Positions 16,607 to 24,436 of a DNA stretch of 31,867 nt are shown piece after piece. The stretch's first letter is position 1, and every line of letters starts with the position of its first letter. Location of the stretch: IMG/VR virus record IMGVR_UViG_3300037842_000047, positions 1 to 31,867 of that record, one strand, 5' to 3'. The notes beneath the pieces are model-generated. The model saw only the letters and a program-made list of their open reading frames with translations, did no database searches and was not told where the DNA came from. This DNA is from a virus. The translations under genes were made by a program, and so were the position numbers.

Positions 16607-19600
16607 AATCAATACTTAAAAAATCAGAAGGATACGGAGTATCGTTACTGATCTTAATGTTAACTCGGTCACTCTTTCCCATGATTCCAAACTTGTAAAC
16701 TCCTTGCGACAGAGTAGAGGCTCCCTCTATTGCGGTAGCATATCCTAACTCTGTTCCGTTAAAAGTGTGTGTGCTACTCTGCGTAACATTCTGAGGAAGA
16801 TGGGTAACAGCCACATCAAAGCTACGAGCATTGGAAAACTCTAACGCACCTCGGAATAACTGATGGCGTCCACCATAGAGTGGCCCCTTGCCTTCACTCT
16901 GCGCTTTACGGAGATAAGGTTTAGAGAGTGTGTACTCCATTGTGTACGGCTCACCCATGATTAACTCCTGACCTCGAAGATCAACACCAGCAAAAACCGC
17001 ATGGGTAGAAGTAACGGAGGAGGCAGTTAACTGTGTGTTGTTCGCCAGTACCACGGTGAAGGATGTTGAAGGCGCATAAGGAACAGCAATGTTAGTGTCT
17101 GAACCATTAACGGTTACCTCTCCAACGCCTGATGCCATTTTAATACGACGATCCAAAAGAATCTTAAAGTTTCGAGAAGTATCTTTCTGAGAATCTTCAA
17201 AGAGAATAAACTCCAGACAAACAATCGAACCCCGTAAGACAACCATGTAGAGCTTATTCTGAATAAACTCTATGGATAAAATCTGGGCATCCTTATCCCC
17301 TGTCTCATAGGTGAACCATGCTGACTGAACCTTCTGTTGGTTATCAGCCGTATAATATTTATAGATAAACAGCTTAGCTTTATCTGTGACTGCTGTCGGA
17401 TTGTCATCAGTAAGAACCGCAAGTACATCTTCAGAAGGACACACAGCCATATCAATCACATTGCCTTTGATATACTTAGGAATGTGACTGGTAATATCTT
17501 TAGCATCTAAGCTATCTACCTGATCTTTCGATAAGAAATATTCAGAGACACCACTAAAGTCAGTCCTTGGGAACGCAAAGAACACAGATGTTCCTGAAAG
17601 GATTGGAGGACAGGTTGTACCACTAGCAAAGGCAGTAGTAGGAGTGATGTTAACTGTCTTGGGGGAGAGGTAGGAATCTCCCTGTAAAGCAAACTGTTGG
17701 TTATCAGAGAAGAGAACCAGCCTGTCTGCAAAAGTATGGGCAGTATGCAGCTTAGTTACTCTCTCGGTAGCTGCAGAGACATCAATAGGTGAAGTGTCTA
17801 AGAATGCAGCTACAGTTGTTCTGAAGAAATTAAAGTATTCACCTGACTCGCTCAGGATTACGTTACGATCAGCTAAGAATCCAAAGCGGTTCTTGAACAG
17901 AAAGATATCGGTTAGCCTGCGTCCTACAAAAGAGGGCATGGGGTTGGTGTAGTTATCCCCTGCTCCTCTCTCATCCCATGCTCTGTGTGCTAACTCAAAG
18001 TATTTCGTACCATCTGGTTTAAACTTTCGAGTTAGTGTAACAGGCATTGACCTTGGGTTAATCGAAACCGTTGTATCAAAACCCTGACATTCGATCCAAC
18101 GTCCCCTACTCAACTCCTCGGCATCCTCGTTATCGGCAACAAATTTTAAGTAGTAATCATCAGCAGCTTCTCTCGCATTGCCAACCACCCTGACTACATG
18201 ACCGTGCCTGCAGATATCAGGAAGCTTGGCCTGTTCCGCAACTTCATAATAAGTCAGGTCTAAGCCAGCGTCTCCTAAGTCATCGCTAACAGAGATGGGA
18301 AAGGGAAGGTCATCATCGGAGCGACGAATCGCAATGGTACTTCCCTTCTGCTCAACGATCCAATCTTGAACATCATCGAGTACACGCTCTGTAGGCGCAC
18401 TTAGTTTTTGAAGAATCTTTGTGGCTCCTGTTACAGCAGATGTTTCTAAGTCAGCAGCGCGATACGTCAGTCCCAGTCCTGCTTCCTTTTGTTTCAGTCG
18501 CTTGTCGGCATCCCCTTCATACGAAGATAACTTCCTGCCATCAGCCCGTTGAAGGTTGGCTTGATTGCCTCCTGCCCCATCATTAGAAACTAACCAAACT
18601 CCTTCAGCAATTCTCATGTTGCTGGACAACATTTCAGCGATACGCTCTGTACCGACAGCGGTTTGGTCTGCGTCCCCTATCCATTTAGGAGAACGATAGA
18701 AGTACTCACCATCGTAAAGGTCAGTAGAAGACCCCGTTCCTAAACCAGTTGTTACTCCTGTACCAGTAGCTCCCGCTGTGATTGCCCTGCCTCTTTTCTT
18801 TAAACGGTCTTCAGTTGTAGAGTCAGGCGTGGAGGGAGACATCAGCCCAATCTTCATGTACTGACGCAAAGAATCATGAACGGAATCAGTTATTTGTTTG
18901 TAGTAACCTGTCTCCCTAACAATATAGTCCATACCCCAAGGCATTTCCCACCTACCATACTCATAAGTATCTCGGTTTTTCTTGAAGCCCCAGTTTTGTT
19001 TTTTGGGATGCGTCACTTTGCCTAGCTCTGTCTCTAGGAAAAAGTTAGATTCAGCGGAGAGGCTGGATGAGTCATAGTTATCGTCACCAGCTATACGACC
19101 TTGGTCATCACAAAGTACAACCTCCCACTCACCTCCTGCTGCTGACCCTGCTAAATGTTCCTTAAGATGTCCTACGGTAGTGCGATTAGAAAGATAACCG
19201 GGAACACCCTTGGCCCAGTAAAAGTTAATCCAAATGAAAAGCTTTCGATAAGTTTTATCATAGTGAATGGCTACAAACTTAGAATCCTTCTTTTCATCCT
19301 TATGAAATCCACCTTCAGTTTTCATGTAGGCATTAAGCTTAATGCCTTTTAGCTCCCTACGAAGGTCTTGCTTAGATGATTCTAACCAAGTACCTCCATT
19401 GTCATTTGGCAGTAGATCATAATGCTGGGTTCCCCAGTCAGCAAAAACTTGAGACACTCCATCAGTTGCTTGATAACCGTAAGCAAATCTAAAATTTTGA
19501 AGTAATCGAATCTTTAAGCTGTTCCCGAACCCCGCTTTCTTGTGTTGAATCCTACAGATAGGACGAGCAACTGCAGTAGACGTAGCGGTAGCATTTCCAT

Positions 19601-21269
19601 AGAGCAGCGTGTACCCCTTGGTTGCCGCTGCTCCTCTCTCTTCAGCCTGAACAGCTTCAACGGCATCAGAGCCAATTTTGATACGGTAGTTCTTATTGTA
19701 GTCTGCTTGCCTAACGGTAACGAAAGCTTCGAATCTTTCATGGTGAGGAGACCAGTTAGACTCCCTGACATGGACTGTCTTGTTAATGAGGAAGGTAGTA
19801 TCTCCTATTGTCTTAGCCTTAAGGTCAGCCGAAGGATTAGTAATGTCTAAAAGATATCTATAAGGATTAGCAATGTTATCGCTGGCTTCAACAGGACACT
19901 CTACTCCTGTGTTCAGATCATAAACGAATGGCCCTGCACCCGTAACTCCTCCAATGGCTTTACAGGTTCCACCGGGATCACCGAATTGAACAATCTTATT
20001 AGAAGTTCTGTAATCAGTTTCAAGAAATTGTCGCGCTGCATTTGAGTTAACAATCGTGGCCCATCCTCTTAATTGGCAGCGGTTGTTAGAGGTATCATCA
20101 TAGATTATACCTGTGGTATCTAATGCCTCTGCACAGGTAATCTCCGTTGCTGTAGTGCTGACTACAATGGCACGGGGATTGGTAGCCGCACCGCCGATTT
20201 TTAGTAGGCGACCAGCGACTAAGGTTGTGCAGTCAAAGGTTCCTGTCTGGCGAGTGAGTGTGTTGCCTGCAATAGAGAACTGAGAGTCATTTAAGTAGGC
20301 CCACCCCACTACCTCATTTACCTGAGACTCGCCTTTTGCAAACCTTTCCCCCCAAGTCTCATCAAAATGAAGGTGATCACCATCAACAAAAAAACCATGT
20401 TGCAATGCCTTAGCGTGGGGCCAAGAACCCTTGTGTTTTAACCAGAATTTATTGGCAAGCTCATTTGCTCTGAGGGTTTGGCCTGCTGTCCCTGAAGAAG
20501 TCAGGCTTTGTGTTTTGGTAGGTTGAAAGAGTTCAAGCTTATTGACTTGTCCCCAGTAAAAATAAGAGGAAGTGCCTTGCCAATTCTCAGAAGGCATCTC
20601 CACCAACTCTCCGACATCAAAGTTATGTCCCTTAGTACCGTCAAAGCGAAGGGTGATGACACCATCAAGCCAAGTTCCATCGTCAAGCTTCAGAGATTCA
20701 ATAAGCATCCCAGCTTTGTACTCATCAGTAGATGTCCCCAAGGCTGGTGCAACTAACTCCGTAGTTCCTACGGTAATATTAGCGGTTGCGATCTTGGTAG
20801 CTTTGACCTTAAGCCACCTAGTACTCCCATCGACTGCCCCCATTGAATGAACAAAGTAAGAGATACCCTGCTCTAATCCAGTAGGAATCTCATCCCCGTA
20901 ACTAAATTTAAGTAACTGAATCTTGTCATTTACGCTGAATTTATTCTCCGTGGATTCATAAGTTAAGGCATTGTTCTCTGTGCCTGCATTGATAACCCCG
21001 GTGATATCAACCTCTACGCCTTGGTTAACAACTACAGCATACTGCTCTGATGAATCTCGGTTTAGAAGATGAAGAAAACTTTTGGTACTGCTGGTAGCGT
21101 TAACTCCAATTTCAGCTATATGTTCTGTCGGAGGGCGTTTGGTTAGTCCCTTAACATGGGACGAATACGCATTGATCTGTTCAGCAGCCTGAGAGGGGAA
21201 TCGTTGGGACTCCGCTTGTTGGCTTGCTCCCTGTGACAGGTTGGAAACGGCATACTTAACTACTGGCAT
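16566..21269 (-). CDS. Tail tubular protein B (T7 gp12-like), double length
   Basis: 1567 residues from ATG 21269, three bases after the gp11-like stop; an AGGG lies eight bases before the ATG. The N-terminus (VSNLSQGASQQAESQRFPSQ, then a KGLTKRPPTE segment) matches the gp12 hallmark (I/V-NLxxGxSQQ...R...QxNxxxxxxxGLxKRPP). A second landmark, FVGRRLTDIFLFKNRFGFLA followed by LSESGEYFNFF (about residues 1110-1150), is the conserved propeller region of the family. T7 gp12 is 794 residues and forms the tail nozzle. The extra length lies mainly between the two landmarks and includes a Gly/Thr-rich patch (about 820-850, GATGTGVTTGLGTGSSTDL). The extra domains may decorate the nozzle or contact the host surface. 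Confidence 0.9.
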   Translation of the reverse strand: MPVVKYAVSNLSQGASQQAESQRFPSQAAEQINAYSSHVKGLTKRPPTEHIAEIGVNATSSTKSFLHLLNRDSSEQYAVVVNQGVEVDITGVINAGTENNALTYESTENKFSVNDKIQLLKFSYGDEIPTGLEQGISYFVHSMGAVDGSTRWLKVKATKIATANITVGTTELVAPALGTSTDEYKAGMLIESLKLDDGTWLDGVITLRFDGTKGHNFDVGELVEMPSENWQGTSSYFYWGQVNKLELFQPTKTQSLTSSGTAGQTLRANELANKFWLKHKGSWPHAKALQHGFFVDGDHLHFDETWGERFAKGESQVNEVVGWAYLNDSQFSIAGNTLTRQTGTFDCTTLVAGRLLKIGGAATNPRAIVVSTTATEITCAEALDTTGIIYDDTSNNRCQLRGWATIVNSNAARQFLETDYRTSNKIVQFGDPGGTCKAIGGVTGAGPFVYDLNTGVECPVEASDNIANPYRYLLDITNPSADLKAKTIGDTTFLINKTVHVRESNWSPHHERFEAFVTVRQADYNKNYRIKIGSDAVEAVQAEERGAAATKGYTLLYGNATATSTAVARPICRIQHKKAGFGNSLKIRLLQNFRFAYGYQATDGVSQVFADWGTQHYDLLPNDNGGTWLESSKQDLRRELKGIKLNAYMKTEGGFHKDEKKDSKFVAIHYDKTYRKLFIWINFYWAKGVPGYLSNRTTVGHLKEHLAGSAAGGEWEVVLCDDQGRIAGDDNYDSSSLSAESNFFLETELGKVTHPKKQNWGFKKNRDTYEYGRWEMPWGMDYIVRETGYYKQITDSVHDSLRQYMKIGLMSPSTPDSTTEDRLKKRGRAITAGATGTGVTTGLGTGSSTDLYDGEYFYRSPKWIGDADQTAVGTERIAEMLSSNMRIAEGVWLVSNDGAGGNQANLQRADGRKLSSYEGDADKRLKQKEAGLGLTYRAADLETSAVTGATKILQKLSAPTERVLDDVQDWIVEQKGSTIAIRRSDDDLPFPISVSDDLGDAGLDLTYYEVAEQAKLPDICRHGHVVRVVGNAREAADDYYLKFVADNEDAEELSRGRWIECQGFDTTVSINPRSMPVTLTRKFKPDGTKYFELAHRAWDERGAGDNYTNPMPSFVGRRLTDIFLFKNRFGFLADRNVILSESGEYFNFFRTTVAAFLDTSPIDVSAATERVTKLHTAHTFADRLVLFSDNQQFALQGDSYLSPKTVNITPTTAFASGTTCPPILSGTSVFFAFPRTDFSGVSEYFLSKDQVDSLDAKDITSHIPKYIKGNVIDMAVCPSEDVLAVLTDDNPTAVTDKAKLFIYKYYTADNQQKVQSAWFTYETGDKDAQILSIEFIQNKLYMVVLRGSIVCLEFILFEDSQKDTSRNFKILLDRRIKMASGVGEVTVNGSDTNIAVPYAPSTSFTVVLANNTQLTASSVTSTHAVFAGVDLRGQELIMGEPYTMEYTLSKPYLRKAQSEGKGPLYGGRHQLFRGALEFSNARSFDVAVTHLPQNVTQSSTHTFNGTELGYATAIEGASTLSQGVYKFGIMGKSDRVNIKISNDTPYPSDFLSIDYEGRAYSRATRWG

Positions 21270-21272
21270 TAC

Positions 21273-22115
21273 TTAGACCCTATAGAGATTGCTTATTGGA
21301 TTAACATTGGACGTAGCATTACGTGCAACGGTGTAATAAGCCAGAGAAGAATCAAAGATACTATAGTCAGCAGTATCACCTTCAACGGCAAGGAATGACA
21401 ACCACGCATCTCGCTCTTCCTGAATTACAAATTGCAGTAATTGAGGGTCACCCACGTATCTCTGTGCGAAAATCCTAGCGGCTCTCATTGTTATGAAACG
21501 CCGTGCGTGTTCAGGCAACGAGGGTTCTCCTTCATCCCCCTGATCGAAGGCCACTTGGTAAACGATGGTAGCCTTTAGATCAGTCGTAAAGATATATGTT
21601 CCATCATACTTATCGTAAAGGAATCTACCTCTAACAATAGGATCAAGACTGGAGTATGCCCCCAACTTAGTATCTATTTGTAACGCATTATTAGGTGCAG
21701 CGATTCGCTGACTATATCTTAGGGTTGTTCCTGATGCGTTTGAAGCTGTTACGAAAGTAGTCTCATCGGTGATCGAGGCAACGGTGTTGCTGACGCTATC
21801 AATCGCAATGGCCTCTCCCTTTTCTAAAAAATGTTTGCTGTCAGCAGACCCACCGATAACTTTAGAGTTAACTGTGGTTGCTGGTTGATTGGGAATTTGA
21901 CAGCCAAGGGTAGCTGTTCCCAGCGCAAGGGCTTCGTCAAAAAATCGGTTAAAGTGCCACCCCTCCGTTTGAACTGCCTTGTCAACTTCTTCTAAAACCT
22001 TCTCTGCTTCGTAAGCTTCGCCAGACGTTTGAAGGGTAGCCACACGTGACTGCCCTATGGTAGACAGCATTTGATTTACTGCCTCCAACTTAGATGTAAG
22101 TACTCCGTAAGCCAT
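21273..22115 (-). CDS. Tail tubular protein A (T7 gp11-like)
   Basis: 280 residues from ATG 22115. The frame extends to a TTG at 22151, but that extension lies inside the hairpin region and conserved sequence begins at MAYGVLTSKLEAVNQMLSTI. T7 gp11 (196 residues) has the same LxAVNxxLxxIGxxxVxTL start and a QxxGWxFN motif, seen here as QTEGWHFNRF (about residue 62). The C-terminal half has the expected RFITMRAARIFAQRYVG segment and an acidic helix (QEERDAWLSF). The protein forms the adaptor ring between portal and nozzle. The start has no good Shine-Dalgarno sequence: the bases before the ATG are a T-rich tract belonging to a possible terminator. Confidence 0.9.
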   Translation of the reverse strand: MAYGVLTSKLEAVNQMLSTIGQSRVATLQTSGEAYEAEKVLEEVDKAVQTEGWHFNRFFDEALALGTATLGCQIPNQPATTVNSKVIGGSADSKHFLEKGEAIAIDSVSNTVASITDETTFVTASNASGTTLRYSQRIAAPNNALQIDTKLGAYSSLDPIVRGRFLYDKYDGTYIFTTDLKATIVYQVAFDQGDEGEPSLPEHARRFITMRAARIFAQRYVGDPQLLQFVIQEERDAWLSFLAVEGDTADYSIFDSSLAYYTVARNATSNVNPISNLYRV

Positions 22116-22184
22116 AATAAAAAGAAGGGCTACGTCCCCCCAACTCTCCAAGAGTTGTTGCCCTGCTCAGTAAGCGAGGGGACG
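22116..22184 (-). terminator. Terminator-like, possibly two-state RNA structure after the capsid gene
   Basis: On the coding strand the 84-base gap after the capsid stop contains a 7-bp hairpin, CAACTCT-TGG-AGAGTTG (plus 22141-22157), enclosed by an AGGGC/GCCCT stem (22160-22164 with 22126-22130) and followed at once by TCTTTTTATT, the form of a Rho-independent terminator. A competing pairing, CGTCCCC with GGGGACG (22178-22184 with 22133-22139), encloses the same hairpin but crosses the terminator stem, so both cannot form in a simple fold. T7 has its partial terminator T-phi at the same place, just after gene 10. Function is inferred; energies were not calculated. Confidence 0.6.
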
Positions 22185-22199
22185 CACCCAAATGTTACG

Positions 22200-23429
22200 T
22201 TAAGAAGTTACGTCAGCATCAGTCAACGCTTCAGGACGAGTACCGTCAGACCAAACAACAACAGACTCAGGGCGAAGAGGCCCGTGACCCATGCTGTACT
22301 TGGAGACGAAGAGATTACCTTGACGGTTAATCAAATACTCCGATTCCATTGTCATGTCCTGCAGCTTCAGCGTACCGAAACCACCCTTCTGGAATACAAT
22401 GCCTGCAACGTGCGTGTAATCCATTGAGTAGTCGTTACCCGTACCAGAATCCCAGCGATTCTTCAGGAACGCTGCACCAGTTTGATCATCTCCCGGCAAG
22501 TGCATGGAGGTGAGCAGCGTGATACCTGCGATCTGACTTACAGTACCAGTAGCAATCGAACCCTGACCACCAATGTCTCTGTTAATCACAGAGCCAGTAA
22601 TGATGTTGTCAGAATTGATCAGCGTGTAGTACTGCTCAGGGGTAACGATGGCATAGCGATCACTCGAAGGAACATCCTTCTCATCCAGCAACCGAGCCGA
22701 TTCAAACAAGGCATTCCGCAACGCAGTAGCGTCAGGAGTATACCGTAGTTTGTTGATGGCATCCGAAGCAGAAGCAGAGTTCGCCTTCATGACGTTATCA
22801 ACTTCACCCGCCACAGCATTACTGTAAACCACAGAACCTTTCTGGGTCATCCCCGGTATCCACTCATCTGCAGGGAGGAGGATCAACTTATCAGTTGCGT
22901 TTCCTGCGACTGCAGCGGCTTCCACGGTGGTTGCGTGATTCTTAGCACCTGTCTTAAGGGCGACTTTGAGTACGTTCTTATCGAACTGATTAGCCAAAGC
23001 CTCACCTAGCTGATGAGCGTAAGGAGCGCGAACGTCAAAATGAGACACCAACTCATCTATCGATGCAATGAATGTCGAAGACATTAACATCTTATCGATG
23101 TGAATCAGGGTTTCAGTTTGCTTGAACTTGTTCAGACCACCGCCGTCATTTGTACCTGTGCCGGGAAGTAAGTCGGAGTCAAGAATGTCCTGACCGGGAC
23201 TGTAGTATCCTGCTGTCGCAGTACCAATGATGGGGAACTGTGCTGATTTACCTTTGCTGATCGTGCGGATCGTATGCAAAGGTTTCATGATATTCTTCTC
23301 ATCGAAGACCGTCATTACCTCTCCCGCGAATTTCTTCAAGAAGAGAGCCGTTGAGTCGCCTGCGTGCTTATCAGCACCAACGCGACCTGCTACACCTGAA
23401 CCAAATAGATTACCTGCATAGGTAGCCAT
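22200..23429 (-). CDS. Major capsid protein (T7 gp10-like, HK97 fold)
   Basis: 409 residues from ATG 23429, with GAAAGG nine bases upstream. T7 gp10A is 345 residues. Landmarks include MATYAGNLFGSGVAGRVGAD at the N-terminus, FAGEVMTVFDEKNIMKPLHT then a TISKGKSAQFPIIG segment (the strongly conserved F-G-E-V-x-x-A-F...R-I-x-x-G-K-S-A-x-F-P pattern of T7-group capsids), ETLIHIDKMLMSSTFIASID, and EKDVPSSDRYAIVTPEQYYT in the C-terminal half. It follows the scaffold gene as expected, except for four small genes in between. It has its own leader with a good ribosome site and a possible promoter, consistent with the high expression a capsid protein needs. I see no evidence for a T7-style frameshifted longer form. 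Confidence 0.95.
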   Translation of the reverse strand: MATYAGNLFGSGVAGRVGADKHAGDSTALFLKKFAGEVMTVFDEKNIMKPLHTIRTISKGKSAQFPIIGTATAGYYSPGQDILDSDLLPGTGTNDGGGLNKFKQTETLIHIDKMLMSSTFIASIDELVSHFDVRAPYAHQLGEALANQFDKNVLKVALKTGAKNHATTVEAAAVAGNATDKLILLPADEWIPGMTQKGSVVYSNAVAGEVDNVMKANSASASDAINKLRYTPDATALRNALFESARLLDEKDVPSSDRYAIVTPEQYYTLINSDNIITGSVINRDIGGQGSIATGTVSQIAGITLLTSMHLPGDDQTGAAFLKNRWDSGTGNDYSMDYTHVAGIVFQKGGFGTLKLQDMTMESEYLINRQGNLFVSKYSMGHGPLRPESVVVWSDGTRPEALTDADVTS

Positions 23430-23438
23430 ATTATTTTA

Positions 23439-23444
23439 CCTTTC
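23439..23444 (-). promoter_or_regulatory. Shine-Dalgarno site of the capsid gene
   Basis: GAAAGG on the coding strand, nine bases before ATG 23429, fixes the capsid start. Confidence 0.65.
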
Positions 23445-23469
23445 GTTATACGTTATTAAACAACTAAAC

Positions 23470-23491
23470 GATCATAGCACTCACTATGATC
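23470..23491. repeat. Perfect 8-bp inverted repeat upstream of the capsid gene
   Basis: GATCATAG, six bases, then CTATGATC. It could be an operator, an RNA hairpin or RNase III site. The T-poor, AT-rich stem is not a convincing terminator. The plus-strand loop with its right arm reads CACTCACTAT, matching 9 of 10 bases of the T7 promoter core but pointing away from the genes. Confidence 0.8.
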
Positions 23492-23538
23492 TAACTCACA
23501 ACCCCTCTGGTTGCTTTCAAGTTGTCTGACGTATCAGG

Positions 23539-23805
23539 CTATTCAGCGTCCCCTTCGGGCAAATCTAGTGGCCCTGCTAACCATCCTTCAGGCAGAGTGA
23601 CTCTGTTTTTAGAGAGTTCCCACTCTTTGCCCGTCCAATAGTAGACTCGGCCTTTGACATCTGGCCCTATACGAACCAGCGTGTCACTCGTCGGAATGAA
23701 GACTACTCTTTTTCCACTTGTCAAGCATCCGTTTGTTCCAAGCATCACGCAACTTGCGAGGCACAGCAGGAACAACCGTGGCTTTAACAGGTTCAGTAGC
23801 TTCAT
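23539..23805 (-). CDS. Small lipoprotein, candidate outer-membrane spanin (o-spanin-like)
   Basis: 88 residues from ATG 23805. The N-terminus MKLLNLLKPRLFLLCLASC has a basic start, a hydrophobic core and a good lipobox LASC (Cys19); a second, weaker site ends at Cys27. After processing about 60-70 residues remain, with the segment RIGPDVKGRVYYWTGKEWEL and an acidic C-terminus (LDLPEGDAE). The gene begins 23 bases after the holin-like stop, as in lysis cassettes where an outer-membrane lipoprotein completes envelope disruption. Most of the 60-residue frame overlaps it. The lipoprotein assignment is firm; the spanin role is inferred from neighbours. It might instead be an exclusion or unrelated lipoprotein. 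Confidence 0.75.
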   Translation of the reverse strand: MKLLNLLKPRLFLLCLASCVMLGTNGCLTSGKRVVFIPTSDTLVRIGPDVKGRVYYWTGKEWELSKNRVTLPEGWLAGPLDLPEGDAE

Positions 23806-23866
23806 TCCATAGTAATCTCAGTATCTCTTTAAGAATCGTTATTAGTGCTGCTACCATTGGCTGCAT
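23684..23866 (-). CDS. Overlapping 60-residue protein, possible lysis-cassette partner
   Basis: A 60-residue frame from ATG 23866 (or Met4 at 23857). It overlaps the holin-like gene by 38 bases and the lipoprotein gene by 122 bases, so only 23 bases are its own. The product has a hydrophobic amphipathic N-terminus (MVAALITILKEILRLLW), a Pro/Val linker and a basic C-terminal helix (RKLRDAWNKRMLDKWKK), a plausible membrane-associated small protein. Embedded or overlapping genes are usual for spanin pairs, but the N-terminal hydrophobic stretch is short for a full transmembrane anchor and there is no clear Shine-Dalgarno site. It may be a spurious frame. Confidence 0.4.
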   Translation of the reverse strand: MQPMVAALITILKEILRLLWNEATEPVKATVVPAVPRKLRDAWNKRMLDKWKKSSLHSDE

Positions 23867-24092
23867 CCAGTTTCTTGATGGTCAAACGAGAACCTGTATA
23901 CCCAAGAGCAACCAGCGCAGTCATCACTAGGCCTACCACCTTAGTCATTGCGCTGTCATCCTCTAAAATACCTGATGAAGCTATGGCTCCTATGACTACA
24001 GCAGCCATACTCATATAAAACTCTGTAGATTTGTACCCCGGCTTCTTCTGCGAGGGGGACACTACAGGGACGGTTTGTTTTGTTTTTGGCAT
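23829..24092 (-). CDS. Holin-like protein with two transmembrane segments
   Basis: 87 residues from ATG 24092. A basic, polar N-terminus (KTKQTVPVVSPSQKKPGYK) is followed by hydrophobic segments at about 24-43 (EFYMSMAAVVIGAIASSGIL) and 50-67 (TKVVGLVMTALVALGYTG), a short acidic loop EDDSA, and a polar C-terminus with RLTIKKLDAANG. This gives a hairpin with both ends cytoplasmic, the layout of class II holins; the KSTEF...GYTxSR pattern also recurs in phage holin-like proteins. It lies immediately before the overlapping frame and lipoprotein. A lysis role is inferred. T7 keeps its holin gene (17.5) far away, after the tail fibre, so the position is unusual. No endolysin is visible in this window. 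Confidence 0.65.
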   Translation of the reverse strand: MPKTKQTVPVVSPSQKKPGYKSTEFYMSMAAVVIGAIASSGILEDDSAMTKVVGLVMTALVALGYTGSRLTIKKLDAANGSSTNNDS

Positions 24093-24118
24093 ATCAACAT
24101 TGATGTATGATTGGTAAA

Positions 24119-24436
24119 TTACTTTTCCTTACGGTTGTTTGTGTTCACTTCCCCTAGCTTTAGCTCCACTTTCTTGCCCTGTACTCCAATAGTAATGGAG
24201 GGAAGAGGGATGTCTAGGGCCAAATAGGGTATCTTAAAGCTCACTCCTTTGGAGGAGACGTTAGCATCAGGGAGAACCCCGGCTGCTTTCCCTAAGCACA
24301 GGGAGGGGATGCCCCACTTGATGGTCTGCCCGAATAACGTGACGCTTGGGATAGGCTTCAAGCTTGCCCCAAAGGTCTCTGCTCTTGCAGTCGTTGCGAG
24401 CAACGCTACACCGATAGTTAATAGTATCTTCTTCAT
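24119..24436 (-). CDS. Predicted secreted protein of unknown function
   Basis: 105 residues from ATG 24436 in a TAATG junction with the scaffold gene. The start MKKILLTIGVALLATTARAE is a textbook Sec signal peptide with an A-R-A cleavage site, predicting a mature periplasmic protein of about 86 residues. The mature part is beta-rich with alternating Pro and hydrophobic residues (KWGIPSLCLGKAAG; YLALDIPLPSITIGV) and ends in a charged tail (GEVNTNNRKEK). It has only one cysteine in the mature part. I do not recognise the family. Its place between scaffold and holin-like genes suggests late expression and an envelope task such as lysis or superinfection control, but this is speculative. Confidence 0.75.
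   Translation of the reverse strand: MKKILLTIGVALLATTARAETFGASLKPIPSVTLFGQTIKWGIPSLCLGKAAGVLPDANVSSKGVSFKIPYLALDIPLPSITIGVQGKKVELKLGEVNTNNRKEK

Larger units (their letters stand above)
23430..23538 (-). promoter_or_regulatory. Capsid-gene leader with inverted repeat and possible extended -10 promoter
   Basis: This 109-base gap is the longest in the window. On the coding strand TGCTATGAT (plus 23471-23479) fits an extended -10 element, with a weak TTGTGA 19 bases upstream. The -10 lies in one arm of a perfect inverted repeat, GATCATAG-N6-CTATGATC (23470-23491). A second weaker hairpin, CAACC-N5-GGTTG (23499-23513), lacks a T-tract. The capsid ribosome site GAAAGG is at 23439-23444. T7 has its strong phi-10 promoter at this same place, but I cannot identify a phage-type promoter in coding orientation. 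Confidence 0.4.

Noticed and set aside
16607-16612. TTG start at 16612 for the gp13-like protein
   Set aside because: The ATG two codons later is the simpler choice; neither has a strong ribosome site.
22116-22151. Longer start (TTG at 22151) for the tail tubular protein A
   Set aside because: The extra 12 codons lie in the terminator-like hairpin region, and the family similarity begins at the ATG at 22115.
23470-23491. T7-type phage promoter driving the capsid gene
   Set aside because: The T7-like core is on the plus strand and points away from the capsid gene, and the GGG initiation sequence is missing.
23499-23513. CAACC-N5-GGTTG hairpin as a terminator between lipoprotein and capsid genes
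   Set aside because: The stem is only five base pairs and is not followed by a T-tract on the coding strand.
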